A stretch of DNA of 62,513 bases from Thoreauomyces humboldtii (taxonomy: Eukaryota > Chytridiomycota > Chytridiomycetes > Spizellomycetales > Powellomycetaceae). The DNA lies in NCBI GenBank assembly GCA_027596035.1, contig JADGJA010000037.1, positions 1 to 62,513 of the forward strand, read 5' to 3'. The notes beneath the pieces were generated by a model, which saw only the letters and a program-made list of their open reading frames with translations, searched no databases and was not told the DNA's origin. Of the stretch, positions 1 through 11,586 are shown one piece after another. A program made the position numbers and the translations under genes. How positions within the stretch are numbered: the first letter of the stretch is position 1; each line of letters starts with the position of its first letter.

Positions 1-444
1 CCCCCCACCCAGCTGCTGTCGGAACCTAAAGGATTTCTGTTTCTCAGGGAAGGGAAAAGGGCAACACAGAGCAACAGAAGGCGAAAGCGGCTGCCCTCTC
101 TCTCCTCCCCTCCTCCCCCCTCGTTGGTGCTGGCCCTCCTCTTCCTGTGCTCCCCATCGTTCGTCGTTTGTAGTTCGTGAGACAAGAGAGAACCATAGAG
201 CACAACGCATCACCACCACCCCTACACCAAAACACCACCACCGAATACTCGAGCAGACCCCGCCAAAAGAACCCGCAATCTCTTGGACCGTAGAGATCCG
301 TCCGAAGAGCACTCCTGACGCAAACCTTAGCATCGAAACTCCACCCCTTCGCATCGCCAACGACCGTCTCCTGCGTCCAACTCACATCTGTTGAACCTGG
401 AGTCGCAACGATATCCTGAGCAGGTTTAGATTTACCAAGCACCC
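1..444. other. 5' flank of the first gene
   Basis: This stretch lies upstream of the ATG at 445. It is rich in CT and CCT runs on the plus strand (about 95-125), then A/C-rich with many ACCACCA units. I see no coding pattern. It most likely holds the promoter and 5' UTR of the surface protein gene. A 142-codon minus-strand reading frame here has no recognisable feature and is treated as chance. Confidence 0.5.
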
Positions 445-2066
445 ATGCGGATCTCAGTGACTCTCTTGGCACTTGCCGGATTCCCTCTCGGAGCTCGAGG
501 TATGTCCAAGAACCAAAACGCCGAGCATATAGAACTGAAGATTCCCGAATCTAACTCATCGTATTCCTATAGCCGATGTTTCCACGTGTTCACGACTATG
601 TGTCGCGGGCGCCATTACTGCTGGAACGCCATTCAAGCTCTTCGCCTATACCGGCAATTTTCCCAACCCCTCGGACTCCTGGACAATAGCGTTGTACGAG
701 GGCAATCTTGCAGGTTCCGACACAACCGCCTTCGAAGCGCCCTGTGCCCCACCGCAAACCCTCGTGCAGTCTTGGACATCGGACCTCACTTGGACCGCCG
801 CGTCAACTACTGTCACTGCGGTCAACATCACGATAACGCAATCGGCCGTGCTTACCCGGGCTGTTGCAGCTGGAGCATCGTATTTCTTCCAGGTCAAGGA
901 TGGCAATGTATGCACGATAGGACCTTATGATGATCCTGTTGCTGTCAAGATTGGTGAGTCGTCAGTGGTATCTGTTTCTCTCTTCAGGGGAACGGTCTTC
1001 TCATCTTCCTCTGTCAGTCCTCCCTGCATCGTCGTCCTCCCTGATACCCGCCTCAACCATCTCACCACCCGTCTCATCAGCCACACCAGTGGCCGCACCT
1101 GCAGCTGTCCCTGTTCCCATCGCTCCGTCGGTCCCAGCCGACCCAAGAGCGGCCGCTGGGACTCCGGTTACCCGTACTTCCTCGCGGTCCATATCGGTCG
1201 CTGCCGTCGCTGGCATTGCCGTCGCTGCAGCCGCGGTTGTTCTTGCTCTCTTGCTTTGCGCGTTCTGCTACCGACGGAGACGCCAGCAATGTGCTTACGG
1301 AGTGGAAGGTGGCCGATCCAAATCCATTCCCTCATCAGCCGCGGCGCCGGCGGAGAGCGCTTCGTTGGCGAGATTGGTTTCAGGCTCCGGTGCGGCTTCA
1401 GAGTCGGCTCGATTGCGAGCGGTCACTCCTGAGAGCGGGACCGACGAAATTCGCGTCGGCAGTGTTGGCTCTAGCGCACCGACCATGGAGAACCTTGCTG
1501 CACTGGAACCCTTCGCAGCTGCTAGTCTGAGTGTAAACCGAGGACTGGCGCCCCAACATCCCGTGATGACACCAACTCAAAGCCCATCAGCCTCCGAGGC
1601 AGGAATCACTTCGGCCGCACAGGGCCCGGTCGATCCCTTTGCGGATCCAGCCTCTCCGCCGCAAAAAAACCGACGATCCATCCTAGGTAGTTTGCACGAT
1701 ACATACCGATCGCTCTCTCGTCCCTCGTCCTCCGTACCCGCATCCTCGCTGGGCACAATCGACAGCAGCTATAACTCTGGGTCGGGACTTTTGAACGTCC
1801 AAGACCCTTTCAGTACGACGCCACCTCGACCAGCGGCCGTCTCGACCGTCGGAGGCCACAGCGACGCCGACTCTGAGATGCAGGACATGGCGACGTTGAT
1901 CGCCAACGCCTACCGTCGGGGTTTGTCGGACGAGCAGATGACGTGGCATCCCGAGATGGGTCTCAAGCACGTGGAGGGCCACCGGGAGGTGGCACATGTA
2001 CCATCGAGGGAGAACTCGCACAGCGAAGCTGCGGATCCAGGATCTTCTGCCGCTCATCTGCCTTAG
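445..2066 (+). CDS. Signal-peptide, single-TM surface protein (Kre9/Knh1-like ectodomain suspected)
   Basis: Three exons (445-499, 573-953, 988-2066) join in frame to give 504 residues. The protein starts with a hydrophobic signal peptide (MRISVTLLALAGFPLGARA). An ectodomain of about 120 residues follows, with a pattern (GTPFKLFAYTGN, SWTIALYEGN, SYFFQVKDGN) reminiscent of the Ser/Thr-rich Knh1/Kre9 N-terminal fold. Next come a Ser/Pro/Ala-rich stalk and one transmembrane segment (VAAVAGIAVAAAAVVLALLL) stopped by CYRRRRQQ. The cytoplasmic tail of about 290 residues is Ser/Pro-rich and disordered. This layout is typical of fungal cell-surface or wall-stress sensor-like proteins. The type I topology is inferred from the basic residues after the TM. 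The family assignment is tentative; the exon structure and topology are well supported. Confidence 0.8.
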
Positions 2067-2403
2067 CGAGCACCCCGCCCGGGAAATCACCGACCCATGC
2101 CGAGCAAAAACGTTCATTTTGTCATCTCAGCTTTCCGTTTCTAGAGTTTTAGAGGCAAATCCCTGTTCCTACACCGCGTACTCATGTTTCCCACTCGGCT
2201 CTTCTTTGTACATGCTTCTCCCCTTCCGTAGTAGATCCGATCTTCTCCCCTTCCTCTTTTTCTTTGCCGGGCGGGAATAAACTTGTCATGTTCGTCAGAC
2301 TAGGAGAGAGCAACGGCCAGGGAAACGACAGACATCGGGGGACGGCCAGAAAGGTGGCACACACAGGCAGCACAGAATAAAGCACTGGCAAGCTACCCCA
2401 AAA
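2067..2403. other. Convergent 3' intergenic region
   Basis: This region separates the stop of the surface protein gene from the minus-strand MEMO1 stop. It contains CTT-rich sequence and an AATAAA-like stretch (GGGAATAAACTTG, near 2271-2283) that could be a plus-strand polyadenylation signal. I see no gene here. Confidence 0.4.
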
Positions 2404-3711
2404 TCAAGCGAGCAAGCACCAATACGCAGAAGCATAAGAGACCGAACTCTCACGCTCAGTCGCCACCTTTCCGCTCTGAGCATAGCGGACGAACCGGATC
2501 TCGCCCTTTCCGGCGCACGCCCACATCAGGACCCCGATGGGATGTCGTCCACAGATCGTGTTGCGCGTCTTCTTGAGGTAAGCCTGGAACTTCTCGGGAT
2601 CGCCCGTCTCGATACATCGCATCCCCTCCCTGTCCAGCTGCTCGATGCGTTCCGAGATCGTGGCCGAGGGCGAAACGCCGTCGGTGGGGAGCGACGTGTA
2701 TGAGAATCGGGATCCCCAGTGGCAAAAGTCGGAGGAGACGACGAAGAGAGTGGATGGATCGTGTAGGTAGGGCGCGAGAAGGGAGCCGTAAGTGGATTCC
2801 GACGAGGAAGATAGGGCTCCTACCAGGATCGGGGTGATGGTGTATGCTGTAGTTTTCCTGGGAAAACAAGGATTTCAGCGAGCGCGGATTGGCTGAATAT
2901 GGGTTTGAGCATACGATTGCATGATCTTATGAATGTAGGGAAGGTGCATTTCAATGCTGTGCTCCTCCTCATCCGTAGTTTGGCTCATCCAGGTAAAGAG
3001 TCCCGATGCGAAAAGCTCTTTGTTGACTGATCGGGACAGGGAAACATCAGTGGGAAGCTCAACGCTGATCGGTACCGACTTTGGTGCTTCTACCTTTTGC
3101 ATCCACGTTGAGGTTGCCAAGTGGGGTAGCGTAGACGGAGCACTTTGAAAGTGCACATCCATCGAGGTACACGTGATGGCTGGGCCTGCGGATAGGTCGT
3201 AGCGCAGGCCATCAGCACGTTGCACCCTTTGTCTACACGGTTTGCTCGTTCGTCGCTCGTGCCTTTCTCACCCGAGGATGAACACGCGATCGCTAAGCAA
3301 GGTAATCAGGTCAGATAAAGGATCGCATGGCATGACGCCGTAGATCGCCTTGTCGACTTACACTTTGGAAACATCGACGCAAGCGTAGGCATAGGCAGCA
3401 GATGGACCGCTATAACTATAGCCAGCGTGCCTACCAGAGTGTACGATATCAACACTATTTCAGCCAACGTTACTCGTGGGAGATACGTACGGTGCGATGA
3501 TGGCGCGGCAATTTGGGGTTTGAACGGGTGGTGTTTCCGGGACCGCGGCGAGCCATCCATCAAGCTCGGATGACAGCTTTTCGGCTAGCGGAGCAATTGA
3601 TGAGTTTGGACAACAGGAGAGCCGCAAGACGTGCTTACCTGAACTGGAATACCAAGAGCCCGCATGGGAGGCTTCGCGAGTTGCGTTGCTTGCCGCACTG
3701 GTGGATGCCAT
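2404..3711 (-). CDS. MEMO1: MEMO1 family protein
   Basis: Six exons on the minus strand (3491-3711, 3362-3430, 3272-3292, 3094-3185, 2915-3026, 2404-2857) sum to 969 nt, a clean 322-residue protein (human MEMO1 is about 297). Family motifs appear in order: REASHAGSWY at the N-terminus, RAIIAPHAGYSYSGP, RVFILGPSHHVYLDGCALS, TTDEEEHSIEMHLPY, SSDFCHWGSRF, NTICGRHPIGVL and SSVSYASAYW. MEMO proteins share the fold of class III extradiol dioxygenases; in human MEMO1 two His and one Cys have been implicated in metal binding. Both His (APHAGYS, PSHH) are visible here. The position matching the human Cys (SSQC) reads SGKV. Exon 3 is only 21 nt. The role is probably in redox or cytoskeletal signalling by homology, but is not settled in fungi. 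Confidence 0.93.
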
Positions 3712-3906
3712 CTTGCTGGGACAGATCTCTACGGCACTCCAAACGGTGGTGATGGGTCATCCGAGTGCCCCGAGTGTGTCATTCCGGGGCTCCGGGCCCG
3801 GGGGGGTTGACTGTTCGACAGCGGCCTCAGCTTGCCGGGGCACTCGTGCCTGCAGCCTCTCCGCCCATTTCTCTTAGCGTCTTCGTCTTCATCCTCGGTA
3901 TATTGT

Positions 3907-4889
3907 TTAAGCAATTATATTATGGATAGGTTCCACCAATGCGGAGTGTGCTAACTGGAGGTACTTCTGGAATGCGTGACCGATGGCAGCGTGGACGGGC
4001 TTTGTAAAGTGGAACTGATCCCAGTAGAGATGAGAGTTCGGTGAAGCGCATTCGGTGTTGTTAGCGAGGTTCAAGCACAGGTGAGTCCTGTCCGTCACCC
4101 CCTTGATCCGCAGGTCCGCGATGAACGAGTCCGTGTGGAAAACCTTGATCGCTTTGTTCTTGGCAGCTTCGGCGATCAATGCAGCGTTGAAAGCTACGGT
4201 AAAGTTGGCGAAGAAAGGCTTGTAAGCAATTGTAGTGGGGTCGTTGAAGTATGGGATGTTCTGCAAAGCGGGCAGTTTGAAGACCTGACGTAAAAGTCTT
4301 AGCATCCCATCGAGATTCGGCTTGGCTCCCACGCCTGACTCACCACAAATTTCGTGCCTCCAGCAGCAGCGACTTTGTTCACAGAATCAACAATGCTGAG
4401 GGCCACGTCGACGCCGGTGACGTTCAACCCTCCGAGGAACGCAAAGAAAGCGTCGTTACCGCCAGCCCAGAATGCATGGGTAGTTTCGTGGATCGCGGTG
4501 CCGCTGCCGGTCAAGTAGGTCGCCACCTGCTCGTCAACGGACGGCACTAAAATGGTCGAATTCGCACCAGTGTATCCCTGAACGAGCTTGTTGGAAGTGG
4601 TGGCACCGCCGTAGGCAAAAGTGGAAAGGCGTGTCCGGGTGTTCAGGATTGCGCCTTCCGACCAAACCGGCCCGTTGGAAAAATGACCTTCGAAATACGG
4701 AGGGGTAGCGGGCCAGGTTTGGTTCGTCAAGTGGAAGGTGTTCCCCGTGTCGCTCCAGCTGTCTCCGAAGACGGCAAGAGCGGGCTGACCATAAATCGCA
4801 AGACCGAGGCGGGCAGGGACAGCGTGGGAAGCTGGGACGAGGCTGACAGCGACAAGGAAAGCGCAAGCAAGGTTGACAAGACTAGACAT
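3907..4889 (-). CDS. Secreted GDSL/SGNH esterase-lipase
   Basis: Two exons (4344-4889 and 3907-4284) are separated by a phase-0 intron with GTGAGT and CAG ends. The protein has about 307 residues. It begins with a signal peptide (LVNLACAFLVAVSLVPASHA), so it is probably secreted. The nucleophile block reads AVFGDSWSDTGN, with Ser in the GDS(L) position. Block III appears as WAGGNDAFF (Gly and Asn of the oxyanion hole). The catalytic Asp-x-x-His block appears near the C-terminus as DQFHFTKPVHAA. This is the plant/fungal GDSL type that hydrolyses esters of lipids or cell-wall carbohydrates; the substrate cannot be read from sequence. Its start lies 3' of a roughly 760-nt region without a firm gene. 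Confidence 0.92.
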
Positions 4890-5652
4890 GGTCTCGGGAA
4901 GAAATGATCGTCGAATTGGAGTCTATGAATGCAGAGGGCAGTCTTTCTTGTTCCTGGGGACGTCCAACAACAGTCCCTTTATACGATTTCTACAGTACGA
5001 ATGTACACGTACACGCGGGAGACAGCGAGGATCCACGATCAGCAAAGGTTGTCGACGCCAGGGCAGCAGAGCACAGCAGCAGCGCGTTTTTCTCAGGCTG
5101 TCTAAAGTAAAGGCTCTTGAAGTCCTGAACCTCAGCCTTCAGCGGCTGCCGCAGGGCCCGCATGTCGCCTTCCTTTGTCATGATCGGGGAGGTTGCGCAA
5201 TCCTCCTTGGGCTTGAGCTCTGGTCGAACAGGTGTCAGCAACGCTTCCCATGCAGACGAGCAGGCACACAGAGCAAGATCACAGGCTGATATGATTGAGA
5301 TTGCGATGGCCTAACTCTCAGGCTACGTTGTACTGTATGTCTTCGACCGCAGCCTCCACTACGCGATGACCGTAAACGTGTCCACAAACGTCATTCTGCC
5401 TATCCAACCGGGCACTCAATGCATGTTGCGGAGGCTCGGGGGTTGCCATGTCAAGTTTCCAGCGATATGGAGAAGTTGTCTCCCGAAAATATGTATTCGC
5501 GCGCGCCGCGTGTCAAGCGGGGTCAGATAAAAATAATGCAAGCTCGCAGTTGCCGGATTGTCATGTCAGCGGTCTTCTGTAATCCAGCACCCACTAGAAA
5601 GCAATCGAATGGGCGAAACCCAGAAACGCGGTTAGCTCATGTAGATCGAGCA
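4890..5652. other. Intergenic, no firm gene
   Basis: This region is upstream of the esterase and downstream of the possible gene at 5653-6173. A minus-strand frame of about 100 codons (4990 to about 5310) encodes a hydrophobic stretch (AIAISIISACDLALCACSSA) followed by a polar tail, but it has no ATG in frame. It could be a decayed small secreted protein or an exon of an unrecognised gene. I do not call it. Confidence 0.4.
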
Positions 5653-6173
5653 CTACATCGCCTTCTTCTCCAGCGTGCCCGTTGGTAGTCGAACAAGATA
5701 CTGTGTAACAGCCGCTCCAGCTGGCAGTTGGCCTTTGGCTACACTTGCGATTCTCCTATCTCCGTCGCTACTTCCGGCACGTGGAGCGCTTCGCCGCGGG
5801 GCTGGCTGGATTGCCATTTACCTAGATATCATCATTAACAGATCCGTACCATAGGCGAGCGGCACGAGCCCGAACTAGCGCACTCAGGTGGGATCCCGTG
5901 GTCGTCGTCGGTCGCTAATCAAATCGGTTTTCGTCAATAGCCCGCACTCGATAGGCTGAAAATCGCCGGTAGGGAACTTACTGCAAGGGCTATCGATGCT
6001 GTGGTTGGCTGGGAATGCATCCCGCGCGGTGAGCCGGTTCCTGGTGCTGTTGCTGATGGCTGAGGGGCTGCGGAGGGAGGAGCCGCGCGGAAGGATGGAC
6101 GGGGAGCGGAGGTAGATGGACTGGATGATTTTCGGAAAGAGCGAAACGCTCTTGGTGCGCTGCGACTATACAT
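5653..6173 (-). CDS. Possible small mitochondrial protein (unrecognised)
   Basis: A start at 6173 opens a protein beginning MYSRSAPRAFRSFRKSSS, rich in Arg and Ser and free of acidic residues, as in a mitochondrial targeting sequence. A Pro/Ala/Ser-rich stretch follows and reaches MHSQPTTASIALA, where a good donor (GCA|GTAAGT) occurs. A candidate last exon ends ...QYLVRLPTGTLEKKAM with a stop at 5653-5655. The middle exon or exons are not certain. I do not recognise the family. The gene is divergent from the Ima1-like gene. Both existence and structure are tentative. Confidence 0.35.
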
Positions 6174-6601
6174 TATGCTTGCGGAGGCCTTTTCCAAGGG
6201 TTTCGAACAGATGTCGGATCGTCTTTGAAGTCGGGCTCGAGTGGGTTCGTTCGCAAATGAGAGACTGCGTGATCTTTGCTGTTGCGGAGAGAGAGTGCAG
6301 GATGCGATTTTGCACGAAGAAACGAACGATGAGAGACTGCGCCACCTTGGCCCCCCGAACCAAGCAAGCAAGGAAGAGTCCGAGCTGTTCGGATGATGGA
6401 CTTCTGCCACAGGACTTCTGCCAAAGCTCTTCTACGCCGCGTACGACCGAGCTTCTATCTGCCTGCTCGGTATCGTAGTCTCTTAAAGATAGTTAGCCAA
6501 GGAAGCAACAGGTGGTCATAACGTTACCGGAATTTGCATTAGGCGCCGAAGCCTTGTGAGACTATCCGCCGGAAAGCAGGGACCTGGGCTCTCGCTGGCC
6601 T
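6174..6601. promoter_or_regulatory. Putative divergent promoter region
   Basis: This region separates the possible minus-strand mitochondrial protein start (6173) from the plus-strand Ima1-like start (6602). It includes a local near-repeat of AGAGACTGCG (about 6259 and 6331) with flanking similarity. No gene is seen. Promoter function is inferred from position only. Confidence 0.35.
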
Positions 6602-9002
6602 TTGGGGCCGAAGGAGACTCTTTGGCTGCCACCATTGATGGCACCCTTGAAAAGACCATCTAGAGGCATCCAGATTGCCTTCTATGCTGCCGTACCCGCC
6701 CTCGCCGGTTCCAATCTTCTCCTCTTTTCTATGGTTGGGGGAAATTACGGGGAGAGCGGCGTTGACCCCGCAGTGCTTTCAGCCGTCATATTATGCAGCA
6801 TATCGGGATTTCATGTGATTTCTAATGCGTTGCGGCTCGTCCGCTCATCTTCTACGGTTCGCCGGTACGCCACATCACTCCCCATCCCTCCAATTTCGGA
6901 TCTGACGACCTGTTCTGAACTGATAGCTGGGCGCGGGCCGTAAAAGACGAACTTAACGGAACAACAACGTACTCAGCGTTGTCCTTGAAAATTCTTAGAA
7001 ATATTCGCAGACTAACTTTGAATCATCCATTAGTTTACTGTGCTTTTACTGCAATGAGTATCTCCCTCTGGCTAGAGAAGAGCTCGCTGCTTGCGAGGGT
7101 CGAAGTTGGCGGTGCGATTACTGTGGAAATTGGAATGGAGAAGATGAAGTAAGAGACAGCGCATGGCAGGCCCTTCTTTTCCCAACGAAGCACTCAATCC
7201 GAGCGTCTGGTAGCTAGACAAACCTCACATAGAAGAGACATCAACCTACTACACGACCATCAACAAAGGTGACCTGCGCCCACACCAGTCGCCCAATGCT
7301 ATCTGCCCTTACGCGTGTCTCTTCAGGAGCTTCTGCTAGCTACAAGCGCAGTCCCTTCTGCCTCACATGCGTGCAGAACCAGAATTTGATTGCGAGGCTT
7401 CTGGCGGCTTATGATCCCGGGGATCAGGTAACCTTTGAGCAAACCTCCTAACACTGGGAGGACGGGATCTCAAGATCTTTTCGCTAGCGCAGGAGCTGTA
7501 CGATGCCTCGATCTTAGAACATCGAAACCAACTAGAAGACCGCTATCCGCCTCTGTGTTCGGAATGTGCTTCAAACGTGAAGCAAGGTTTAAACGATGAG
7601 ACTGTCAAATTGAAGCGAAACCTGCTGTACAAGCAGCTTCGACGATCCGCTTCGGCACATTGGGACGAACCTCGCGAGACTCCCAAGGTCTTTCCTACCG
7701 GACACATGAGATTATGGACCGTACCATTTCACGTCACGCAAACATTGGTTACGGTTGTCATGCTGTTGACTCATTTTCGCGGTATGAGATTGCTTCTGAC
7801 CCGCAACTCGTAATTGGGGCTGACATAACAAGTTGCAGGATTGCTCTGGCCGTTATCCTCCCGACTGCCTGAAGGTCTAGGTCCTCTGGGGTTTGACAGC
7901 CTATTTTCCCCATCGACATGGACCTCAATGGCGTGTCTCGTGCGCCTGCCGAATTCTCCGGACGACGTAGCCGACTGTCGTTATACTACCTTGCCAATCC
8001 TCGCGTGGTTAACGGTCGTCGCATCTCCTGCAGCTTTTCTCGATCCTCCCCTGCTTCCTGTATTTGGCGTCACGGGTCAGCTTTGGGACTATGAGGTAGG
8101 ATGAAAGTAAATCTAGAGGCAATTCGTCAGCATCTGACCCGACGTCTCTCCTGATTTTGCCAGCTCTATCAAATCAAGCTGATAGCGCTCCGTACGCTAG
8201 CAGTAATAAGTATCACTCGCGACTGGGACCCTGGCCCTGCCATTGGCCTGCATTTCCTTTGTCTGTGCGCCTTTATCTGGGTACGCCGTGGTACCTTCGA
8301 TCTAGACTGTCCAAACAAAACTTAAGTTGTTGTTCCCATCAGCTTTCTCTCAGATGGGCCTCCACGCTGTCTCGTGCAACCAGCGATTTATCTCCTTTCT
8401 TGGCTTTGAAGCAGAAGTCATCTCTATCTTCTGACTCCGCTCCGAGCTCAGACGATACGCTTCTCGGTCTGGAGCATGCGTTCTCGCGCGCCGCATCGCT
8501 ACGAGATTCGACCGAAGTCCCCATACTAGCACAGCTGCGAGCTCGCCGTCGGTTCATGGCTGCCACTGGCAATGCGATTACCCGTGCCCTTCTCCCCGCG
8601 ATTGTTCTATCAGCTTGCATTGGCTCCAGAGGGATGAACTGGGTAGCATGGCTCGTTACCTGCGTGGCCACCTGGACTACTCGCTGGAAAGGAGGGGCTC
8701 TATGGGTGCGTCGCTTTTCTTAATCTCTTTGAACAGCCGTGTTCAAACTTCTTACCTTGAAGCCTTTTTAGGGTACTCCTGCCATGATTGCATCTATGGG
8801 CCTCACCGTCGCCAGTATCCACCACCTGAACCTGATCTTGTCGGTGAAATATGGTGCATCGTCCTATCTCGAGCCGGAGCTTGGAGAGCTTTTGCTCCCT
8901 ACCTTTGCCGCTAGAAACTTTCTTGCAAACATCCTGACGCAATCCTGTGGTGCACTCGCAATTTGCTTCGCGATCGCACGGGCGCGACGGCCTGTGGAAT
9001 GA
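6602..9002 (+). CDS. Ima1/TMEM201-like inner nuclear membrane protein
   Basis: This multi-exon gene has a first exon of 6602-6864 and a second starting at 7034, joined by an intron whose phase fits (R codon). The N-terminal part carries hydrophobic segments (IQIAFYAAVPALAGSNLLLF). The Ima1_N zinc-binding module follows: CFYCNEYLP, then SWRCDYCGNWNGEDE, SPFCLTCVQNQN and PPLCSECASNV, i.e. paired Cys as in Ima1, TMEM201 and NET5. Downstream exons add several membrane segments (THFRGLLW..., LPILAWLTVVASPAAFL, the IALRTLAVISI region, ALLPAIVLSACIG). Homologues sit in the inner nuclear membrane and link chromatin to the cytoskeleton. The first Met could be 6602 or 6638. Internal intron borders around 7150-7330 are inferred from phase. 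Confidence 0.85.
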
Positions 9003-9143
9003 ATGGCTACTGTACTTATACATTTGTTTGGACTCTGAAGCTGAGATCCATGAGTCATCTCATGTCCAGGGGTCTGGACACATTTTAACCGTTTTTCGGC
9101 CGGGCCAGCAATTGTATGCCTGACCCACTTCCGCATATTTGAC

Positions 9144-9768
9144 ATGTCCGCACCACGAAGCACGCCAAAGATCGTGGCTTCACGAGCAAGCAAAACGCCC
9201 TCGATCAAGCGTAGCCGTCTCTACCTTCTTCTGAGCGTCCTGGCAGGATGCTGCGCGTCCCTCGCATCAGTGTTTAGCAAGGTTGCTGCCGCGCCAGCCG
9301 GCGGAGCTATAGCCATCGGAGGCGCAAAGCTATGCGCTCTGCTATATGAGACGGATCGGATAGGGGAGGAAGCCTGCATCGAAAATGTGAGGAAGAAAAA
9401 GGGGAGTAGGGCCGTAAAGTACTTGTCGTTCATGGGGAACCTCAACGCAAACCCTCTGCCAGATCGGACTCGTTCTTCGCGTGACGCTGATTATCCTCAC
9501 CATTCTGGCAAACATTGGGATGTGGGCTCTCTTCACCAGAGCACTCTCTTCTGCTCCCTCTTCGGCGTTGGTTACAACGGCCAGCAGCGGCACCCAGGCA
9601 GTCCTGGCCGGGGTCCTGGGCGCTATGCTGTTTGGTGACACGGCGCCGCTGAAGTTTCAATGGTGGGCGGGCATTGCCTGTGTAGTGGCCGGTGCTGCCA
9701 TGGTACATTCCGGGGAGCAGAAAAGGGAAAACCGCGGGACAGCCAAGGCGGGGAGGAAGGAGGACTAG
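9144..9768 (+). CDS. TMEM42-like small drug/metabolite-type membrane protein
   Basis: Two exons (9144-9386, 9463-9768) join in phase 0 across a GTGAGG/CAG intron and give 182 residues. There are four hydrophobic helices: YLLLSVLAGCCASLASVFS, RVTLIILTILANIGMWALF, TQAVLAGVLGAMLFG and WWAGIACVVAGAAMVHS. The pattern NxxMWxxFxRALSxxxSSAxxTxxSxxxQ matches the TMEM42 half-EamA family of small multidrug-resistance-like proteins. It probably sits in an internal membrane; the transported substrate is unknown. The tail is basic (KRENRGTAKAGRKED). It lies 141 nt after the Ima1-like stop, on the same strand. Confidence 0.8.
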
Positions 9769-10236
9769 GCGTGCGGCGCGCTCTTGAGTATTGTAACAGT
9801 CCGTGGTCAAAATCACGCTTGCTCATTCCCTTCACCAAATCGCATTTGTACCTTCACGCCACATCTCAAGATTGCTGTCGCTAGTCTAAGATAAACTATG
9901 GGTTCTGAGACGAAATCACTGGAGAATGCCCCGGGGGTATGCTCCCGCATTGCACTGCCAGCCGGCCTACCCCTTACCATTTCCAAGACACGCTTCCTTC
10001 CAGAAGAACATAGACAAGTCGGTTGAGCATGTCTTATGCATCCTGCGTCAGTGCGTCAGTGTCCGTTCCCGTCGTAAGCCAAAAGGAAGGACGGGCTGTC
10101 CAAAAGGGAAGTTTGGAAATCGCAGCCCTAACCGCACGAGAGACGTAGGTACTGTCACCGGCATGGAGTTTCCGTTCGCAGCCAGGAGGCATCTCACGTC
10201 AACATTTCCAAACTCCTACCAACTGCCTCGTAAAGG
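9769..10236. other. Intergenic, promoter of YIPF6-like gene
   Basis: No coding pattern stands out. An open frame from 9926 to 10240 overlaps the next gene's start and shows no family features. This is probably the 3' end of the TMEM42-like gene followed by the promoter of the Yip-domain gene. Confidence 0.4.
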
Positions 10237-11411
10237 ATGAGCTCCTACGGCACGAATCCCGGCGCTAACAACAGCGGAAACGAAAGCTTCGAACCCTACG
10301 CGTTTGGCGACTTCGCAGGCTCTTTTGATGAAACCGACACGCTAAAGCCCTCCGCAGCGGGCGGGTCGGGCGGACTCGCGGGCGATCTGTCCTCGGTCAC
10401 CATTCCGATAGCACCAGCCGTATCCGGCAACATGGGTGGCGGACCGAGCGGATCGTCTGGACGGGCAACTCTGGATACCTTGGACGAGCCAGTCTGGGAC
10501 ACGATCGTGAGGACATCGCGTTGAGCAACGACAAAACAACGTTAGCGCTCTCTAACCGCCACGGGGCGCCGAATTAGAAACGGGACATGCTTAGCATCTG
10601 GGCAAAGCTACGACATGTCTTATTGCCACGAAAGGACAACGCCAATATTCTGAAAGATTGTAAGCCAGCCACAGGCGATCCTGTCTGTCCCCTCCCAAAC
10701 TCATTGGCTGGTCGTTTTTTATAGGGGACCTTTGGGGGCCTCTTCTCCTGTGTCTAGCACTATCTTTGTGAGTGCTTTAGTGCCGAGCTTCGCGCCGGTA
10801 ACTTGTTTTCGTCTCATTTCTCCTATTCCTCAGGCGTCTTGGCATTACTGCAGCGGATGGTCAGGCACCAGCGGTGTTTACCGCTATCTTTGTTATCGTG
10901 TGGTGTGGTGCCGCTGCGGTCACCCTGAACTCTAAGCTTCTGGGAGGGAAGATGTAAGTTTGAACAAATCGCTGACACGAGGAGATATCTTTCGTCTTAC
11001 TCTCCGTATCAAGTTCTTTCTTCCAGAGTGTATGCGTCCTTGGTTATTGTATCTTCCCTCTCGTTATCGGCGCCATCATCTGCGCCTTTATTCCATTAGT
11101 CTTTGTTAGGATAATTGTTGTAGGGGTTGCGTTCGCCTGGGCTGTCTACGGTAGGGCCAGATTTATCTTTGTTCTCTCGAGACTCGTAATGCTGAGGCCT
11201 GTCTTTCTATTTTCCAGCATCCGTAGGATTTCTGTCGGATCTCAACCTGGACAAACGGCGGACGCTGGCCGTGTACCCGATGGTCCTATTCTATTTTGTT
11301 ATTGCTTGGATGGTGCGACGCTGCGTTCTAGCAAAAACTCCCAACGGCTTCATCTCACGAGCTCTTCGTTCCGCTCTCCTGCAGGTTCTCATATCGAAAT
11401 CCTTGTTCTGA
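10237..11411 (+). CDS. Yip1-domain Golgi membrane protein (YIPF6/Yip4-like)
   Basis: Exon 1 (10237-10506) encodes a Gly/Ser-rich N-terminus ending DEPVWDTI. Exon 2 (from 10578) continues KRDMLSIWAKLRHVLLP, and the next exon gives the hallmark KDWDLWGPLLLCLALSL. Further exons encode FVIVWCGAAAVTLNSKLLGG, SFFQSVCVLGYCIFPLVIGA, VGVAFAWAVY and ASVGFLSDLNLDKRRTLAVYP, then VLFYFVIAW. Five hydrophobic segments follow the cytosolic N-terminus, as in YIPF6. Yip proteins bind Rab GTPases and act in ER-Golgi traffic. The C-terminus depends on whether a final intron (GTGCGA...CTGCAG) is removed; both readings end at the same TGA (11409-11411). Confidence 0.92.
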
Positions 11412-11586
11412 TCTCGGACCGGTAGCTCTGCTTCGATACATTTCCAAAAAGCATTCTATTGAGAATCGTACTCTCGCTCTCTGGTATCCTGCACTTTTCC
11501 ACTAGTCAACCATCACACCGAGCCTCCTTCACTTCGATCAACGAACGGGAATGGCCAAACACTCTGCCCCTCATCCGTCCTTACGC

